From Azolla caroliniana (taxonomy: Eukaryota > Polypodiophyta), in NCBI GenBank assembly GCA_043228905.1, contig JBHGNT010000009.1:19530001-19594000 (forward strand): a stretch of DNA of 64,000 bases. The letters run 5' to 3'. Position numbers and translations under genes: made by a program. Below the pieces are notes generated by a model. It ran no database searches and had not been told where the DNA came from. It saw only the letters and a program-made list of their open reading frames with translations. This document shows, piece after piece, positions 45,408-58,015 of this stretch; position 1 is the stretch's first letter; each line of letters opens with the position of its first letter.

Positions 45408-48400
45408 TCAAGCTCGAACTGTCTTCAAAGTTGATTCCGATAATCGACAATAGCCATTAGCTGGAGTCTTCAATTTCTTCTTCCCAGATGCAGTTCGACC
45501 ACCATTGGAAGTACTGCATTTTGGGCATATATACTCAAGCCCATCCGTTTTAGCATACTCCTAATATCAAACCACGGAAGGAAACTATTAAATATCATTA
45601 TTATATCGAGCACATAAAAAAATTATTAGCTGCAAGCAAAATTGTTGAACATTTTAAGGCCCCAATTGAACATTTTAAAGCATGATATGAAATTAATCAG
45701 ATACAAAAAAGACCTCTTTTACAAATGAGATGAACAATTAACTCTTGTCCTGGCATAGATGAAAATCCAGTATCTAAGATAACACTATCAACTGAAGGAT
45801 GAGACCACCAATAGCTTGAATGTGAGATCTGAAATCGCGTATGTTTCAAGTTAAGGTTTGAATCAGTAATTTCTCATGTCTACATTGTATGGTAATCTAT
45901 ATAATCATGTTAAGCTTTTCCAAGTGCTACCAGGGAAAGATATGCGGTTAGATCATTATAGTTCAATCCTTACAGATAAACTGTCTCCCCAGTTTAAATT
46001 TGCTTCCTGTGTCCATCTAGAATATTTTTTTAATATATAGCCTAGTATACAATGATATCAGAGATTATTAGCAAATATAGACAAAGGCAACTTAATATCT
46101 GCATCATAGCCAAGGATGAAACAGAACTGAATATAACCTTAAATGCACCCAATACATTCCGTTTGTCACAGCCATAATGTGCCCACTCTCCACAAATTCC
46201 ACAATTTACCCAATCACCAGCTGCGCTACTGAAAAAGTACCGAGTGTCAGACATCTTATTACGAAAACATTACATGACTTGCACTGGAAAAAGAACAGCA
46301 GAAAATTAGGTCTAACCTGTGGCATATGATACAACATTCACCATCCACATCATCATGTGCAAATTCGTACTCCAATAGGTATGTTTCATAGTGTTTCTTC
46401 AATGTATTCCCAACACCCTACACATTCCCACGCCATTGCAATTACAATATAATCTCCCTCTCTATCTCTCTCTATCTCTCTATCTCACATAGATCGCAAT
46501 CGGTCTCCCATGGACATTGAAAAGATATCTATCTATCTCTTTCTTTCCTAAAGAATATTGTTTTGTACAGCATACAAATTCACAAGATCGCTTTCAAACA
46601 TAAGAGAAATTGGAACAGTTGCAAATGACATGCTCTATCTTGCCATCAAGAATGTAACTGAAGCAGCTTCTCCAGATATAATGCTGGATATGGTACTAAA
46701 AATAATATGTTACCATGTGATGGCCACCCAGCTCATCACAAGGAAACATGTCCTCTGAGACTCTTTGAAATAGCCTGCACCTGTGACCATAAAGATGGAT
46801 GAAAATTATCTCTGGTAAGATAAACTTCCATGTACAGCCTGACATTTGAGAATAAATCCCCCATATACTGATATCCAAAAACCATATATACATCCAGAAA
46901 CTACTTAAAAAGCGTGATCAAAGTCACCATGAAACAGTATGATAGTTGTAGGTTGATCCTTTCGTGTAGCAGTCTGGAACCTAGTGCTTTATGCATCTGT
47001 AACTTTTATACAGCACCCTCTACAAGGGATTGAAAAAAGTTGAGGTGAGAACTGCATGTTTATTACTTAATGCTAAAGCAAATCTAGCATATCTGTCTTC
47101 TGATGTGATATTTGCATTTATGTTGTAATTAGAGAGTTTACTCTCTAAAAATATTCTAACACAACTTTCCATATGGGGACTAGAATATTACAGTCATTTT
47201 GTTGAGAATGGTATGGTTACGCATTTTTGAGAAAACTTGTCCCCTCCAATTGATGCCATTTCCTACATGGAACCCTCCTCTTGAGACCACCTGATTTTTA
47301 AGCACAAGAATGGCCTCAACAAAAAGTCTAAACTGACCTTCATATTACAATGCTCCAAAAACACAAACATATACCTCCTTATACAAGTTGTATAAATCAA
47401 GCCTTTTCCCATTTAACACAGCATCTGGAAAGGTTTCTACATCTGTTGACGCAGCAAGACGGCCGTGCCCACGTGAAATGAGAAACTGCATAACATCTTT
47501 CTTGAATTCCTCCTGTTCCATACCAGAAAAGTACATAAGAACATATATCTAATACAATCCATCGAGAGATGCTGCTATACAAGTACTGAACTTTGATGAT
47601 TCACCATAAACAAAAAGTGACATGGAACTCAAACCTCTGAGCACTCAAGCATGTGTCGGCGATTACAGCCATGTTTCTTCATTGGAACAGGGTTTAAAGA
47701 AAGCATTTGCGCAGGGGATGGAGCTCGAATACTTGGAGCTCTATTACTAACAGAAATGCTTGAATTCGGTGAGAGTATGGTTCCTATACTTGAGTTTGGC
47801 CGAGAAATTCTTCCACTTGAACCATTTGGCAAAGTTGCTTTCATGTTCAACATATTGTGAGCAGCAGCCACGACAGCTCCTGAATATGGCATTTCTTGGT
47901 TTGCATGCACATGAGGTATTGGTTTCATGGCCGCCATATAATTACATGTAGGTATCCGAGTTCCAATATCAGAAGATTCAGAATCTTCATCACCAGAAGA
48001 TTTACTATAGAAACTTCCATAACTGTCTATCCTTTGCCTTTTCCTACTTGGAACTGGGGGGGTTAACCACGATGGTATGTTAGAAGTATAATTACTATTA
48101 TCCTTTCTTCCAAGGTCAATTCTTCGGGGTAATAAGGTGAGAAACCTATCAGCATCCTTTCTTTGGAAAGAAGCTACTGGAAAACCTTGTATTCCAGCAA
48201 TACCCAATGCGACAAGCGTTCGAAAAGAGAGTTCAGGAGCAAGCTGTCGTAAGACCTGTCAGAAAGAAAAATAAGACCGAAGGAATAACATGGATAGAAT
48301 ACATGTATAGAATGACAAAAGCTACCTGCAATGCCCAAGTGGAGCTTCTAAACCTGACCTCCGTTACACTTTCACCACAGGCAATAGATGCAGATTTCCT

Positions 48401-51400
48401 TACATCTCCAACTGCACTTTTGCCATTTCTCGTCAAGGAAGATACAAATTTGCTTTTATCCATCAGTTCCTTCTTAATAGAATACTCTAGCATCTGTTAA
48501 GGATATAATGAATAATTACTTTACATTTTCATGGCATGCAGAGAAACTTTCACCAATTCAATAATTGCAAAGAGAAGATCTCGAACATCTAAATATTTCA
48601 GCACATTCAAACAAGTATATTGCTAACCTGATCATCCAAGCAAATATGTGCACTCCCAGCCACAAGAAGAGAGATCCGAGCAGACGCTGAAGTGCACACA
48701 TCACAGCGCATAGTCACAACACCTCGAGCTGGGGCTGTAATATTTGAAAGTGGTGAAGATGCACTAACATCCAGAAAAAAAAAAAAAAAGAATTAAACTA
48801 TGCCAACAAAGAAAAGTTAAGAATACAGGAGGAGATTCAAACTCAATATCTTGAATTGTGTTTAAACAGAAATTTAGAAATTTGCCCACTATAGAAAACA
48901 AGTACAGAAGTTTCTAACAGGAATAATATTTCGCATGAGGAGGCATACTGGCATTATCAGTATCAGATAAAAAAACCATTCTTGTTAGGTTTTCATAGGA
49001 AAGCACCTACTTCTCCAGATAATTGCTTCATATAGGTTGCCATAATCAAGGTTACCTAGACTACAGCATAGAGTGTTAAATGAATGACAATTTAACACCA
49101 GGTATCTGAAAACATCAGAAAAGTGCCTATGGAAAGCAAACAAACTCTCAAAATATGACAACTGTTTAGACATGTCCTCAAAGAAATAGCTTTTGGTTCC
49201 AGAAAACCAATAACCATAACCAAAACTTCAAAACATTTTTTTCGTAATTTGCATTCTCCATAAGTATCTATCACTCATTGTTGGTAAGAATCAGAACCTT
49301 GGTAATGATGGGGGACTAACATGACCCACAGGACCAGCAGTCGTTATAAAGCACTCTGTCCAGTCATTCAAGGTGGGGGTTTAAAATGGTAGAACAAAAA
49401 GAAATGTAAAATAGCCACTGCATTCAATTATTTCATGTTCCATGACTTTGGTTCTTTGGTTGATCAAAATAGACAAGCAATGAACCAAAGTTCATGAGTG
49501 ATATGGAACAAAAGCACACTCTCCAACTGGATGGGTAGGGGTTTTTAAATGGGAAAACAAAACGAAATGTAAAATGGTTGCTGAATTGAAACTGTTTCCA
49601 TCTTCCATGACTTCTGGCTGTTGATCAACAAGACAAAACGAAATGTAAAATGGTTGCTGAATTGAAACTGTTTCCATCTTACATGACTTCTGGCTGTTGA
49701 TCAACAAGACAAGCAAAGAACAGGCCTACCTTCTTCAGCAATGGTTCCATACTCATTAGGTATTCTTGAAATCTTGCTTGATAAAATCTTGATAAACTTG
49801 CTTGGATAATCTTGCTTAATATCTTCATAAGAGCAGCATTCTGAACTGATGTTCTTCCCCATAGTAGTCAAGAACAGTGAAATCCAGAAACAAGCTTAGT
49901 TTTTCATTTCAGCTTTTAGTTAAATTTTCTTTTATCTCTCATCTCACAGTTGAAGAGAGTGTTGGTCCTATGGATCATGTTTCATCCATCTGGTTGTTGT
50001 TTCTCATGTTGGTTATAAGAAATCCTAAAATAATCAATAAACCTCATGATACGTGGAATACTGGAGATAAATAACTTTGGGTTTTAATCCTGAAGTAACT
50101 GAGTTTTTGGGGAAAAGGTTTCTTTGTATGAGAGAACATAGAGTGAAAGATGAATGCAAGAGTTTAACATATGCAAATATTTCTCTACAGAGGCAGGCAT
50201 ATGACTGGCACGATTGCATAGAAATAGATTCCAAATACAATTAGTGGCATTGTGAATGCAATACAACTTCATCTGAATCAACCATAATAAGTATGAATTA
50301 TATTCACCTAATAGATCATAGGGGAACAAAAAGAAATTCCACCTCAAAACAATTGCCCATGCCATATAATAACTTACGGAGAGTGATATCAGCTATACAC
50401 TAGCCAAACATGATGTATTGAAATTGCTGCAAAATTTAGAAGCTGGTATCCCCAAATTTGATCACATGACTATACATGTAAGGATTAAGGACATGCAGAA
50501 GCCAAACCAATGCATTGCCCTAAGTTGGTAGTTTGAGAGATAAAAGGGCAGGAAAAATCACTTACGCTTACACATTGGGGAAATTGCTCACGTTTCACCA
50601 TATTCTGTATGATATTAAGAATGCATGGTCATTTTACAAAAATGCCATTTGAAGTAAAAAACACATGATGGGCGTTAATATAACGAAAATACAGACAAGG
50701 GGCACATCAGAATATGTGGTTAATGAAGACAATATGAACTTGACAGAGGAACACAAGGTGAATTGCATCTTAAAGGACCCAGATGGAACATGGAGAGTTA
50801 TCATCAAGTGAAGAAACATTTCTCCTCATGTAAAATCTTGAAAAGAATGGAAAAACTTGGATTATCGAGACACATGAAAGCAGTTGCAACCACTTATACC
50901 AATAAACAAGATGATGGTTGAAGACAAAAGAAGCCTGTTCTTTGTTCAAAGGTTTCTATTCAGTGCGTGGGCTTTTGCACATTGGAGTGATGGTACAGGT
51001 TATCCAAAGGTGGGCTTTGGGCATCGACCAGCAGCCAGCAGCTCTTGTTAATTTTCCCAATATTAATTATTAATAGGGCAACAATTGTATTCAACCTTAT
51101 ATCCATGTTCGGTCATTCTTCAATTATGTGTAGAGACTTCCAATGTGGCTAAGAAAAAGAACTCGTTTTCTCTCATCGTTTAATTTTCTTTTAAGTGCAT
51201 ATCCAAATATCTACACCAGGCCATCTGGCAAACCATTTCTAGATGTGTTGGACCCAATTTGGTGAGAAAAAATTGCTTTTGTAGTTTTTCTGTGTGAAAC
51301 TTTCATTGACAGACTAGATAAATGCCAGACAAATGTAAGTAAAAGTTACATTCTTGAACACAAAACATTATAGACTATCACCCTCTCACTAGTTAACCTT

Positions 51401-54400
51401 TAATGGTGAAACTTGAACACATGATATGTAAATCTGAAATTAAAATGCAGCACGATAGCTAGAGTCTGGAAACTGAACTATTCCAAATAATAGAAGAAGG
51501 CAATATCCAAGAATATCATGGGCAATAATTTCAATTGATCTTGAAACAAGACAAAGGTTTTGCAATAAAGCATGGAATCCAGAAAGAACTACATTTATGA
51601 TAAACATGAATAAAATGAATTACCTCACACGATGAAGAAGTCGCATGCCAATTACCTGAGGCACTCGCAAGTTAAAAAAGCATCCACAAATCAGATTTTT
51701 TATTATCGGGCCCCAAACTCAATAAAACTTCAATTTCATACTTACTTCCACCATGAGCAATGCATTTAAACCATCTTCCAAAGCACCAAAAATATTATTG
51801 TCCTGAAATTCATAAACAATTTACTAAAAGAAAAGAGCCCAAAAACATCTTCAAATCTATTATACATTATTTCATTTGTCTACATGACTTATGGAACACA
51901 TCATCATTAATAACACCAGCCTTACTCAACACGACAAATAATGAGCAGCTCTAAGATTAAGAATGTTCTTCCACTGCAAACATACCTGTCCATGTATTTC
52001 AGCAAGAACAAGCAGAGGAAAATCAGTTTCCTCATCATATATTTGAACTTTTGACAACATGCTTGGAGAACCGTCAACTTCGACAGACTCATTTATCTTT
52101 GGAGTTTCTAAAATCCCTTCCGGTGCATCCCCCAGAAGAACAGGGTTTACATTCTTTGAAGGACCAAGAGCAGAGCTTTGCGATTTCCAAATGCCACGAT
52201 AAAATCGGAAAGATGCAATTGCAAATTGGCATGCATTCCAAATCTGACTGAAAGGGCTGTAGTTTTTCCATGGTTAGAGATCATTTGAATTTTCCAGTCT
52301 TTGAGGAATCATGCTTAGTAATATTCCTACCATAAACTATTTGGAACGTACCTTCTTAATACAGCAAAAAGGGCCTGACGGAAATGATTTGCCCACAATA
52401 CTGTAAGTGGACCCTTCCAATAAATTACATGTGGTACACCCTAGTAGAAGTAAATAAAATATTTGTGTTATGCAGCAGACATTGGCAAATGAATCAAACT
52501 GAAAGTAATGCATGTGCAAGTACCTTGCTGTGTAAAGCATCACCAAATTTGCCTGCAGCATTGACCTCTAGACACACCTATAGCATAAAAGAATAGATCA
52601 ACTGAGCTAGGGCTTCAGTAAACAATGCATGTCAAGGTTAAGGAGAGACATGGAGCCAATTTGATATTAACTTCCACGTAGATTCAACAGCCTGATATGA
52701 AACAAATTTGGTTGCGATGCACAATTTAAAGATGCCAATGTCCAAGGAAGTAATGTACACGATGCATAATTCTAAGAGCAAACCCTAAAATATGCTTGCA
52801 AAACAAAGCATCCACAATTAAGGCCCATCATTTGCGCTAATCTTTCTTTCAGAAGTTATACTACAAAAACTCTAGGATCAATGAAAATTGCATTTGCAAA
52901 ACACAATGTGCAATCTTTCCCCGAACTATTTTAGTATAATAATTGTAAGACTGATGCAAAATATGTTTGTAAAACAAAATGTATACCCTCAGTCAAACAG
53001 TTATGGTTTGCAAATTACACTTACATAAAATGTTGTACATCCTTTAAAGCCCAATCTTTCTCTAGACAGTTTTGCTATAATATCCAACAATTGGTGCAAA
53101 TATGCTTGCAAAATAAAATATACAATAATCCTAAATTAATATGAAACATGATTGCAAAGCAAATGTACGTATGTTTGCGAAATAAATGCTTTCTTACTTG
53201 CTACAATCCTAAGATTGTTGCAGCATATGTTTGGAAAATAAAATGTCTTGCTAATATAACCGAAGCTCAATGCAAAGATATGTTTGCAAAACATACACAA
53301 AACCTTTAATGCCCAGCAGTTGTGACACTCTTTCTCCAAACAGTATTACTACATTAACCCTATTATTAATGCAGTATTCCTTTGCAAAATAAAAATGTAC
53401 AAGCACTAAAGCCCACCAAATATTATCTTTTTTAGAACAGTTCTACGACAATAATTCTAAGACTGATGTGATAATTCATTTGCAATATAAAAAAGCTACC
53501 AGTTGTGGTCATCTTTCTCTAGGCTAAAACTATCCTCATATCAACGCAAAACAGAATCCAGAACAATTGACCATACCAGTAGTTGAAAATCTTTCTCTAA
53601 ACTACAATATTCCTAACATCAGTGTGAAAATTAATTTGTGAGACAAAGTGTACAGCTGTTAAAGCCAATCAATTGTGATAATCTTTTCCCAAAATACAAT
53701 AATCCTAAGATAAATGTCAAAATACACTTGCACAACAAACAACAATAATAAATATCTGCAAGTCATCTTAACCTTTCCCTAAAGTATATTTACCCTAAGA
53801 TCAAAGAAAAACTCGTGGTACCTTACTAGTTAGGCCTATTAATGGTGACAAACCATTCTTCAAACTACAATAATCCTAAGTTTGAAACGAAATGTAGAAA
53901 TGTTGAGCCTACCAATTGTGGTAATCTTTCTCCAAACAGTTGTACTACATCTTCAGAGGTGGATATGTGGCCATCTGCAAGATCAAAGGGGCCGATGTCT
54001 TCGGTACCAGAAAGGCAGTCAGCCAGAAAATAGACTATGTCTGGTTCTAATGCTTCAAATGTCTGTTTGAATTCAGCCTTGTTAGGATTCTCCAGAACAT
54101 GAACCTACAGCAGGCATTAGAGAAATACAGTTAAAAACCAAAAACTGGATTTTACCTCATTTCTTCATGAAAGTAAAAAAGAATGTATCTTGTATAATGT
54201 GAACCTCGAGAAAGCCATCTGTTACTAGATCGGTAGAAGCCCTAAGAGTGAGATGGCTTTCTTCACTGGTCTGAGCAACTTCTCCTTCAACTGTCTCTGC
54301 ATTTTTGTTCAAGTTAATGGATTTTTCATGGACTGACGATGGTGAAGATTTGAATGCTTTAGAGGCAGAAACTTCTATTCCACCACTCTCCTGTATTTTC

Positions 54401-54477
54401 TTCTTCCCACAGTAAACCGCTAGCAGAGAATAGCCATATTTTCCAGCCTTAAGCGAACCTTGTGATCGCATCATCAT
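45408..54477 (-). CDS. ARID4: ARID/PHD nuclear protein, ARID4-like (17 coding exons)
   Basis: Exons in transcript order: 54477-54205, 54104-53913, 52577-52524, 52440-52352, 52256-51986, 51802-51746, 51655-51629, 50604-50566, 49853-49730, 48734-48628, 48493-48326, 48255-47635, 47512-47375, 47290-47192, 46417-46317, 46228-46138, 45560-45408. All phases fit, giving 867 aa (Arabidopsis ARID4 is about 750). The start MMMRSQGS resembles the family start. Residues about 80-440 are the conserved N-terminal region (PARGVVTMRCDVCTSASAR, SLLVAGSAHICLDDQ, FRQALFAV). Exon 12 ends the region VLRQLAPE...ALGIAGIQGFPVASF and has a likely NLS, SRKRQR. ARID is at about 675-770 (EEFKKDVMQFLISRGHGRLA, GKRLDLYNLYKEVVSRGGFH, GNGINWRGQVFSKM); PHD at about 778-840 (CCIICHSSA, WVNCGICGEWAHYGCDKR, EYICPKCS). 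Expected role: chromatin-associated transcriptional regulation in the nucleus. The least certain boundary is the exon 9 acceptor at 49853. Confidence 0.93.
49559..49710. repeat. 76-bp tandem duplication in an ARID4-like intron
   Basis: Two nearly identical 76-bp copies (AAAACGAAATGTAAAATGG...GATCAACAAGAC), with one diverged copy just upstream at about 49390-49475. Lies about 20 bp from the exon 9 donor. Confidence 0.92.
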
Positions 54478-55440
54478 TGTGTGATAACAGTAGCCTGATT
54501 ACCTGCATACCCTCGTGAAGGATTCCTTCACCATAGCTATGGGTTGGAGAAGCCGAGCTCTTAGAAATCGAAGAAGAAATGTGGCGATGAGGCAATCTAG
54601 CCACACAAAATCAAAGAGCACAAACCTGTTTGAGGAAAAATTGCTGTAATCTACAGCCTTTCACCATGGTTATTGCTTTGAGAAGCTCTGGGCTCTCAAA
54701 CCTCAACGAAAGGTGGCGATGAAGAAATCAATGTGAGGGAAGCTTAACTGTAAAACGAAGCTCAAAACAGCAGTCTTTTACGTTCATGGCTATGTCTTTG
54801 AGAAGCTGAGTTCTCAGAAGTGATAGAGGCGGGCAAGATATGAGAAATCGAAGAAGATGAAGCATATTGAATGAAACTAAAACTGTCAACTGAGGCTATA
54901 CAGGGTGGGAATGGAACATTCGACGGAAAAATAAGGGAATGAGGGAGGAGAGAAGACTTAACTGGATTTTGAAGATTTTCAAGAGGGAGCGAGGATCTAA
55001 CAGCCGAATGAAGATTTCAAGAGAGAAAAGGGACTGTCTAGCTAAAAATATGAAGATTTCAGCGTCAGGAAGGGAAGATTTAACAGCAAAATGACGATTC
55101 ACTGGTAACCGCAAAAATGGTGACGTTAAAGGGAGGGAAGGGAGATTAAAGAGCAAGATCAATATGTCTACGAGAAATGTAAATATTTACCTGAAAAACA
55201 GAGTTATAAAGCGTGAGCAGGTTTAATGTTTGAGCTCCGGAAATTCCAGATCTCTGCACAGAAAGCTAGAGGTCTGCAGTAAGAGGGGGAGAATCCGAAG
55301 AAACAGTGTAGGAAAGAAGACTGATAAGGGGGGGGAGGATTAGCGATGGCAAGGAGACGATGGAGGAGAGAAGTACGAAGAAGCAGAGAAGATGTAGCGA
55401 TGGCGAAGCTTTCTTCGTCGTCTTCCTTCCTTCCTTCCTT
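54478..55440 (-). promoter_or_regulatory. 5' UTR with an intron, ARID4-like gene
   Basis: A donor after TCTGTTTTTCAG (exon low end 55191) and an acceptor after TTATGCAG (exon 54502-54478) imply a 688-bp intron in the 5' UTR. The first exon probably starts near 55440, where a pyrimidine-rich stretch ((CTTC)n on the plus strand near 55425-55440) marks the promoter side. The intron contains three related GAGAAGC(T)...CTC blocks. The start is inferred, without transcript evidence. Confidence 0.6.
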
Positions 55441-57281
55441 CTGCAGGGTAGAATTTTAATTAGTTTTATTAATTAATTGCTAATCTTAATTACGAGCTAA
55501 TGACTTGATTATTAATTCTAGTTCCATCTCTAATTATTCCTGATCTTAATCTTATTACCTGGTAATCGTTTGCTTAGCTGCTCACTCTAATTCTAATTCT
55601 AATTCTAATTCTAGTCCTACTTAAATTGTTCATTTCCACGACTCAATTCATATTAGTTGCCAAGTTTTCTGCTACGGCCTAACTAGTTGTTTTGCATAGC
55701 CACCGGATTCTAGTTCTTACAGATAACTAATTACTAGGTATTTTAAATTCTAATTATATTCCTGATTAATTGCTCATTTCGATTAATCCATTCATATTAG
55801 TTCCCAAGTGTTTTTGACCTGATTACTCATTCACGTAGCTACCAAATTCTAGTTCTTCGTCATTACTAATTACTAGTTATGACTTGCTTCGACCTAATTA
55901 AGCAATTTTGCCTAACTACTTGTTTCTAATACTAATCAGTTACAAATGACAAAATGATTGATTATTAGTTCTTGAACAGTTAATCCCACAACAAATTGAG
56001 TTGATTCCGTCCAGCCATCCACACAGTATACATCACGCTAGATCGAATAGCACGCAACACTCATCATCACCATTCTTCTTCTTCTTCTTCTTCTAGGAGT
56101 AATAAGAGGCTAGTGTGCACTGTGATCAGTTTGGAAGCTTGCCCACATTTGGCTCGACAAAAATGAACCGAACTTGAGTCTTGCATTCTTTAGTTGCGCA
56201 GCTAGGTTCCCTTTCCGTGCACAAGCAGCAAATTGTGATTTGGTCATGGAATACGTTACGAAGTTAAATGCATGAGTGGAGGAAGTGTGTCCTCCATGTG
56301 ACCACTCAACACAAGCGGATATTCATTGATATGGTGTTTTGACTTGTACCCTGTGATTATCCAATATTGCCTTCATGCCCCAATTTTACTTCAAATTTTT
56401 TGACCACATTGCCAAAGTGTTGACATGTTTCTTCAGTAGCTTTGGTTCTCCAGGGTTTGAAAAATGTAAGAAGACGTTGTTAGTGATTATGTACTCTTCA
56501 ACCAACCCACTATGAATCAATTCATGTTGTCTATGCATGTGATCAATATACTATTTCTATAGTTCAATGGCGTTTTGTTGGCAAACTTCCAAATTCTCAT
56601 TTAGCCCTTCTGAGCAGCGTTGCACTGACCTAACATCTCGGTCACATTTTGTCGTTAAATATTCTCATCAGTAGTTGGGCTATACAACTTCCCATTTGTT
56701 GTTTATATAAATTATCACATGAACTAGTGGCTTTGTTAAGGACAAGAATGTTGCATGGTGGGAGCATTTGGGTTGACCATAGTACCTATAAGATGCTTTA
56801 TGGACCAGAAAATGCCTTGAACGTGTAGTTGTTGGATAACATAATTTGATTTTGATCATTGTAACTAGCTAGCTTTTTAATGAATACAATCTAGTCATGG
56901 GTAGGATTTATTTTTATTTTGAAACTTGTGGCTATGGTTTACAATGGTTATGCATTTATTTTGAAACATGTGGATTCGTTGGATGCATTTTTCGTGTGTG
57001 GGAATTCGGAAGCAAGGAAGAAGGAATTGGGAAAAGCAATGTACAAGCAAAACACTCGTCATTGCATGTGAAATGGCATTGGCCTCATAAAGTGTTGAAT
57101 GAAACGCTTGTCATTGTTAAGAGAATGACATTTCACATGCAATGTCAAAGCAAATTCTCCCATGTGTTTTTTGGATGTTTCTAGAAAAAAAAAGGAAGGA
57201 TGGGAACACAACCTCGAAGTAAAGTATTAATGAGAGGAAAGATCTATGTAGTTGCGATTGAATACTTTAACCTACCCAAAA
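55441..57281. other. intergenic, AT-rich
   Basis: Upstream of the ARID4-like gene; its promoter should be in the first kilobase. No protein or RNA gene recognised. A short (TTC)n run lies at about 56073-56094 and an inverted repeat at 57060-57144. Confidence 0.5.
57060..57144. repeat. short hairpin
   Basis: CATTGCATGTGAAATG and its exact reverse complement CATTTCACATGCAATG, with partly paired flanks and a loop of about 50 nt. Confidence 0.6.
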
Positions 57282-57690
57282 AAAGATCTATGTAGTGATA
57301 GACTATCACTGGTCTTGATGGGTTTGGTCTATGGTATTCTAGTAGTAAGCCGTGTTTGATCAACTGGTTGAGTGTTCAAAACTCACGATAAAAGAGGTAT
57401 GGTTAAAATATCTCAATATAGAATGTAGGTGGTTGAATTTGGCTGGATAACCTTACCAACCAAGCTATATCTATGTATGTAATACATTAACCTACACAAC
57501 GAAAAATCCATGTAGTGATAAGACTATCAATGGTCTATGGAATTCTAGTAGTAAGCCATGTTTGATCAACTTTGTTGGGTGTTCAAAACTCACAATAAAA
57601 GAGTGTGATTAAAATGTCTCAATATAGAATATAGGTGGTTGAATTCGGCAGGATAACCTTGCCAACCGAGCTATATCTATGTATGTATCG
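57282..57690. repeat. 206-bp tandem duplication
   Basis: Two diverged copies; CTAGTAGTAAGCC recurs 206 bp apart (57340, 57546), as do TGTTTGATCAACT and GGTGGTTGAATT. No coding potential. Confidence 0.85.
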
Positions 57691-58015
57691 CTCAAACTCA
57701 TTGCCAAAGGTATAGATAGTTTTGCACACAACAATCCTTTTATGTATCAAATTAGTAACTTAGTATTAGAGCTATGATATAACGTAAGCATATGATAAGG
57801 ATAAAAGAATGATAGATAGATAGAAAGGAGAGAGAGAAAGAAGGGGAAGGGTGTCGATCCACCCGACCACCCCCGAGTGAAGGGATCGAGACGGACTTGA
57901 GCCTCGATCGGTGTCCCATACCACCGTCGTGGCGTCGAGTTGTACTTGGTGCTGGCACGCTCGCTACAAGAGTTGAACCACCACGAAACAGAGTCTTGAC
58001 GTAGTCAAAAGATGA
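57691..58015. other. unclassified, truncated repeat junction
   Basis: TTAGTATTAGAGC at about 57759 resembles a decayed initiator tRNA-Met primer site, but no LTR or gag is recognised. Chromovirus homology begins abruptly at 58016. Confidence 0.35.

Noticed and set aside
46042-46137. PHD exon read through into VIFSSVSSLAMM
   Set aside because: Crosses a clear GT donor at 46137; the next exon at 45560 completes the PHD finger in frame.
52978-53700. Recurrent TATGTTTGCAAAA-type phrases as a satellite
   Set aside because: Spacing is irregular and units too diverged; an AT-rich intron with weak repetition.
57757-57775. Primer-binding site of another copia element
   Set aside because: Two mismatches to TGGTATCAGAGC and no LTR or gag next to it; too weak to call.
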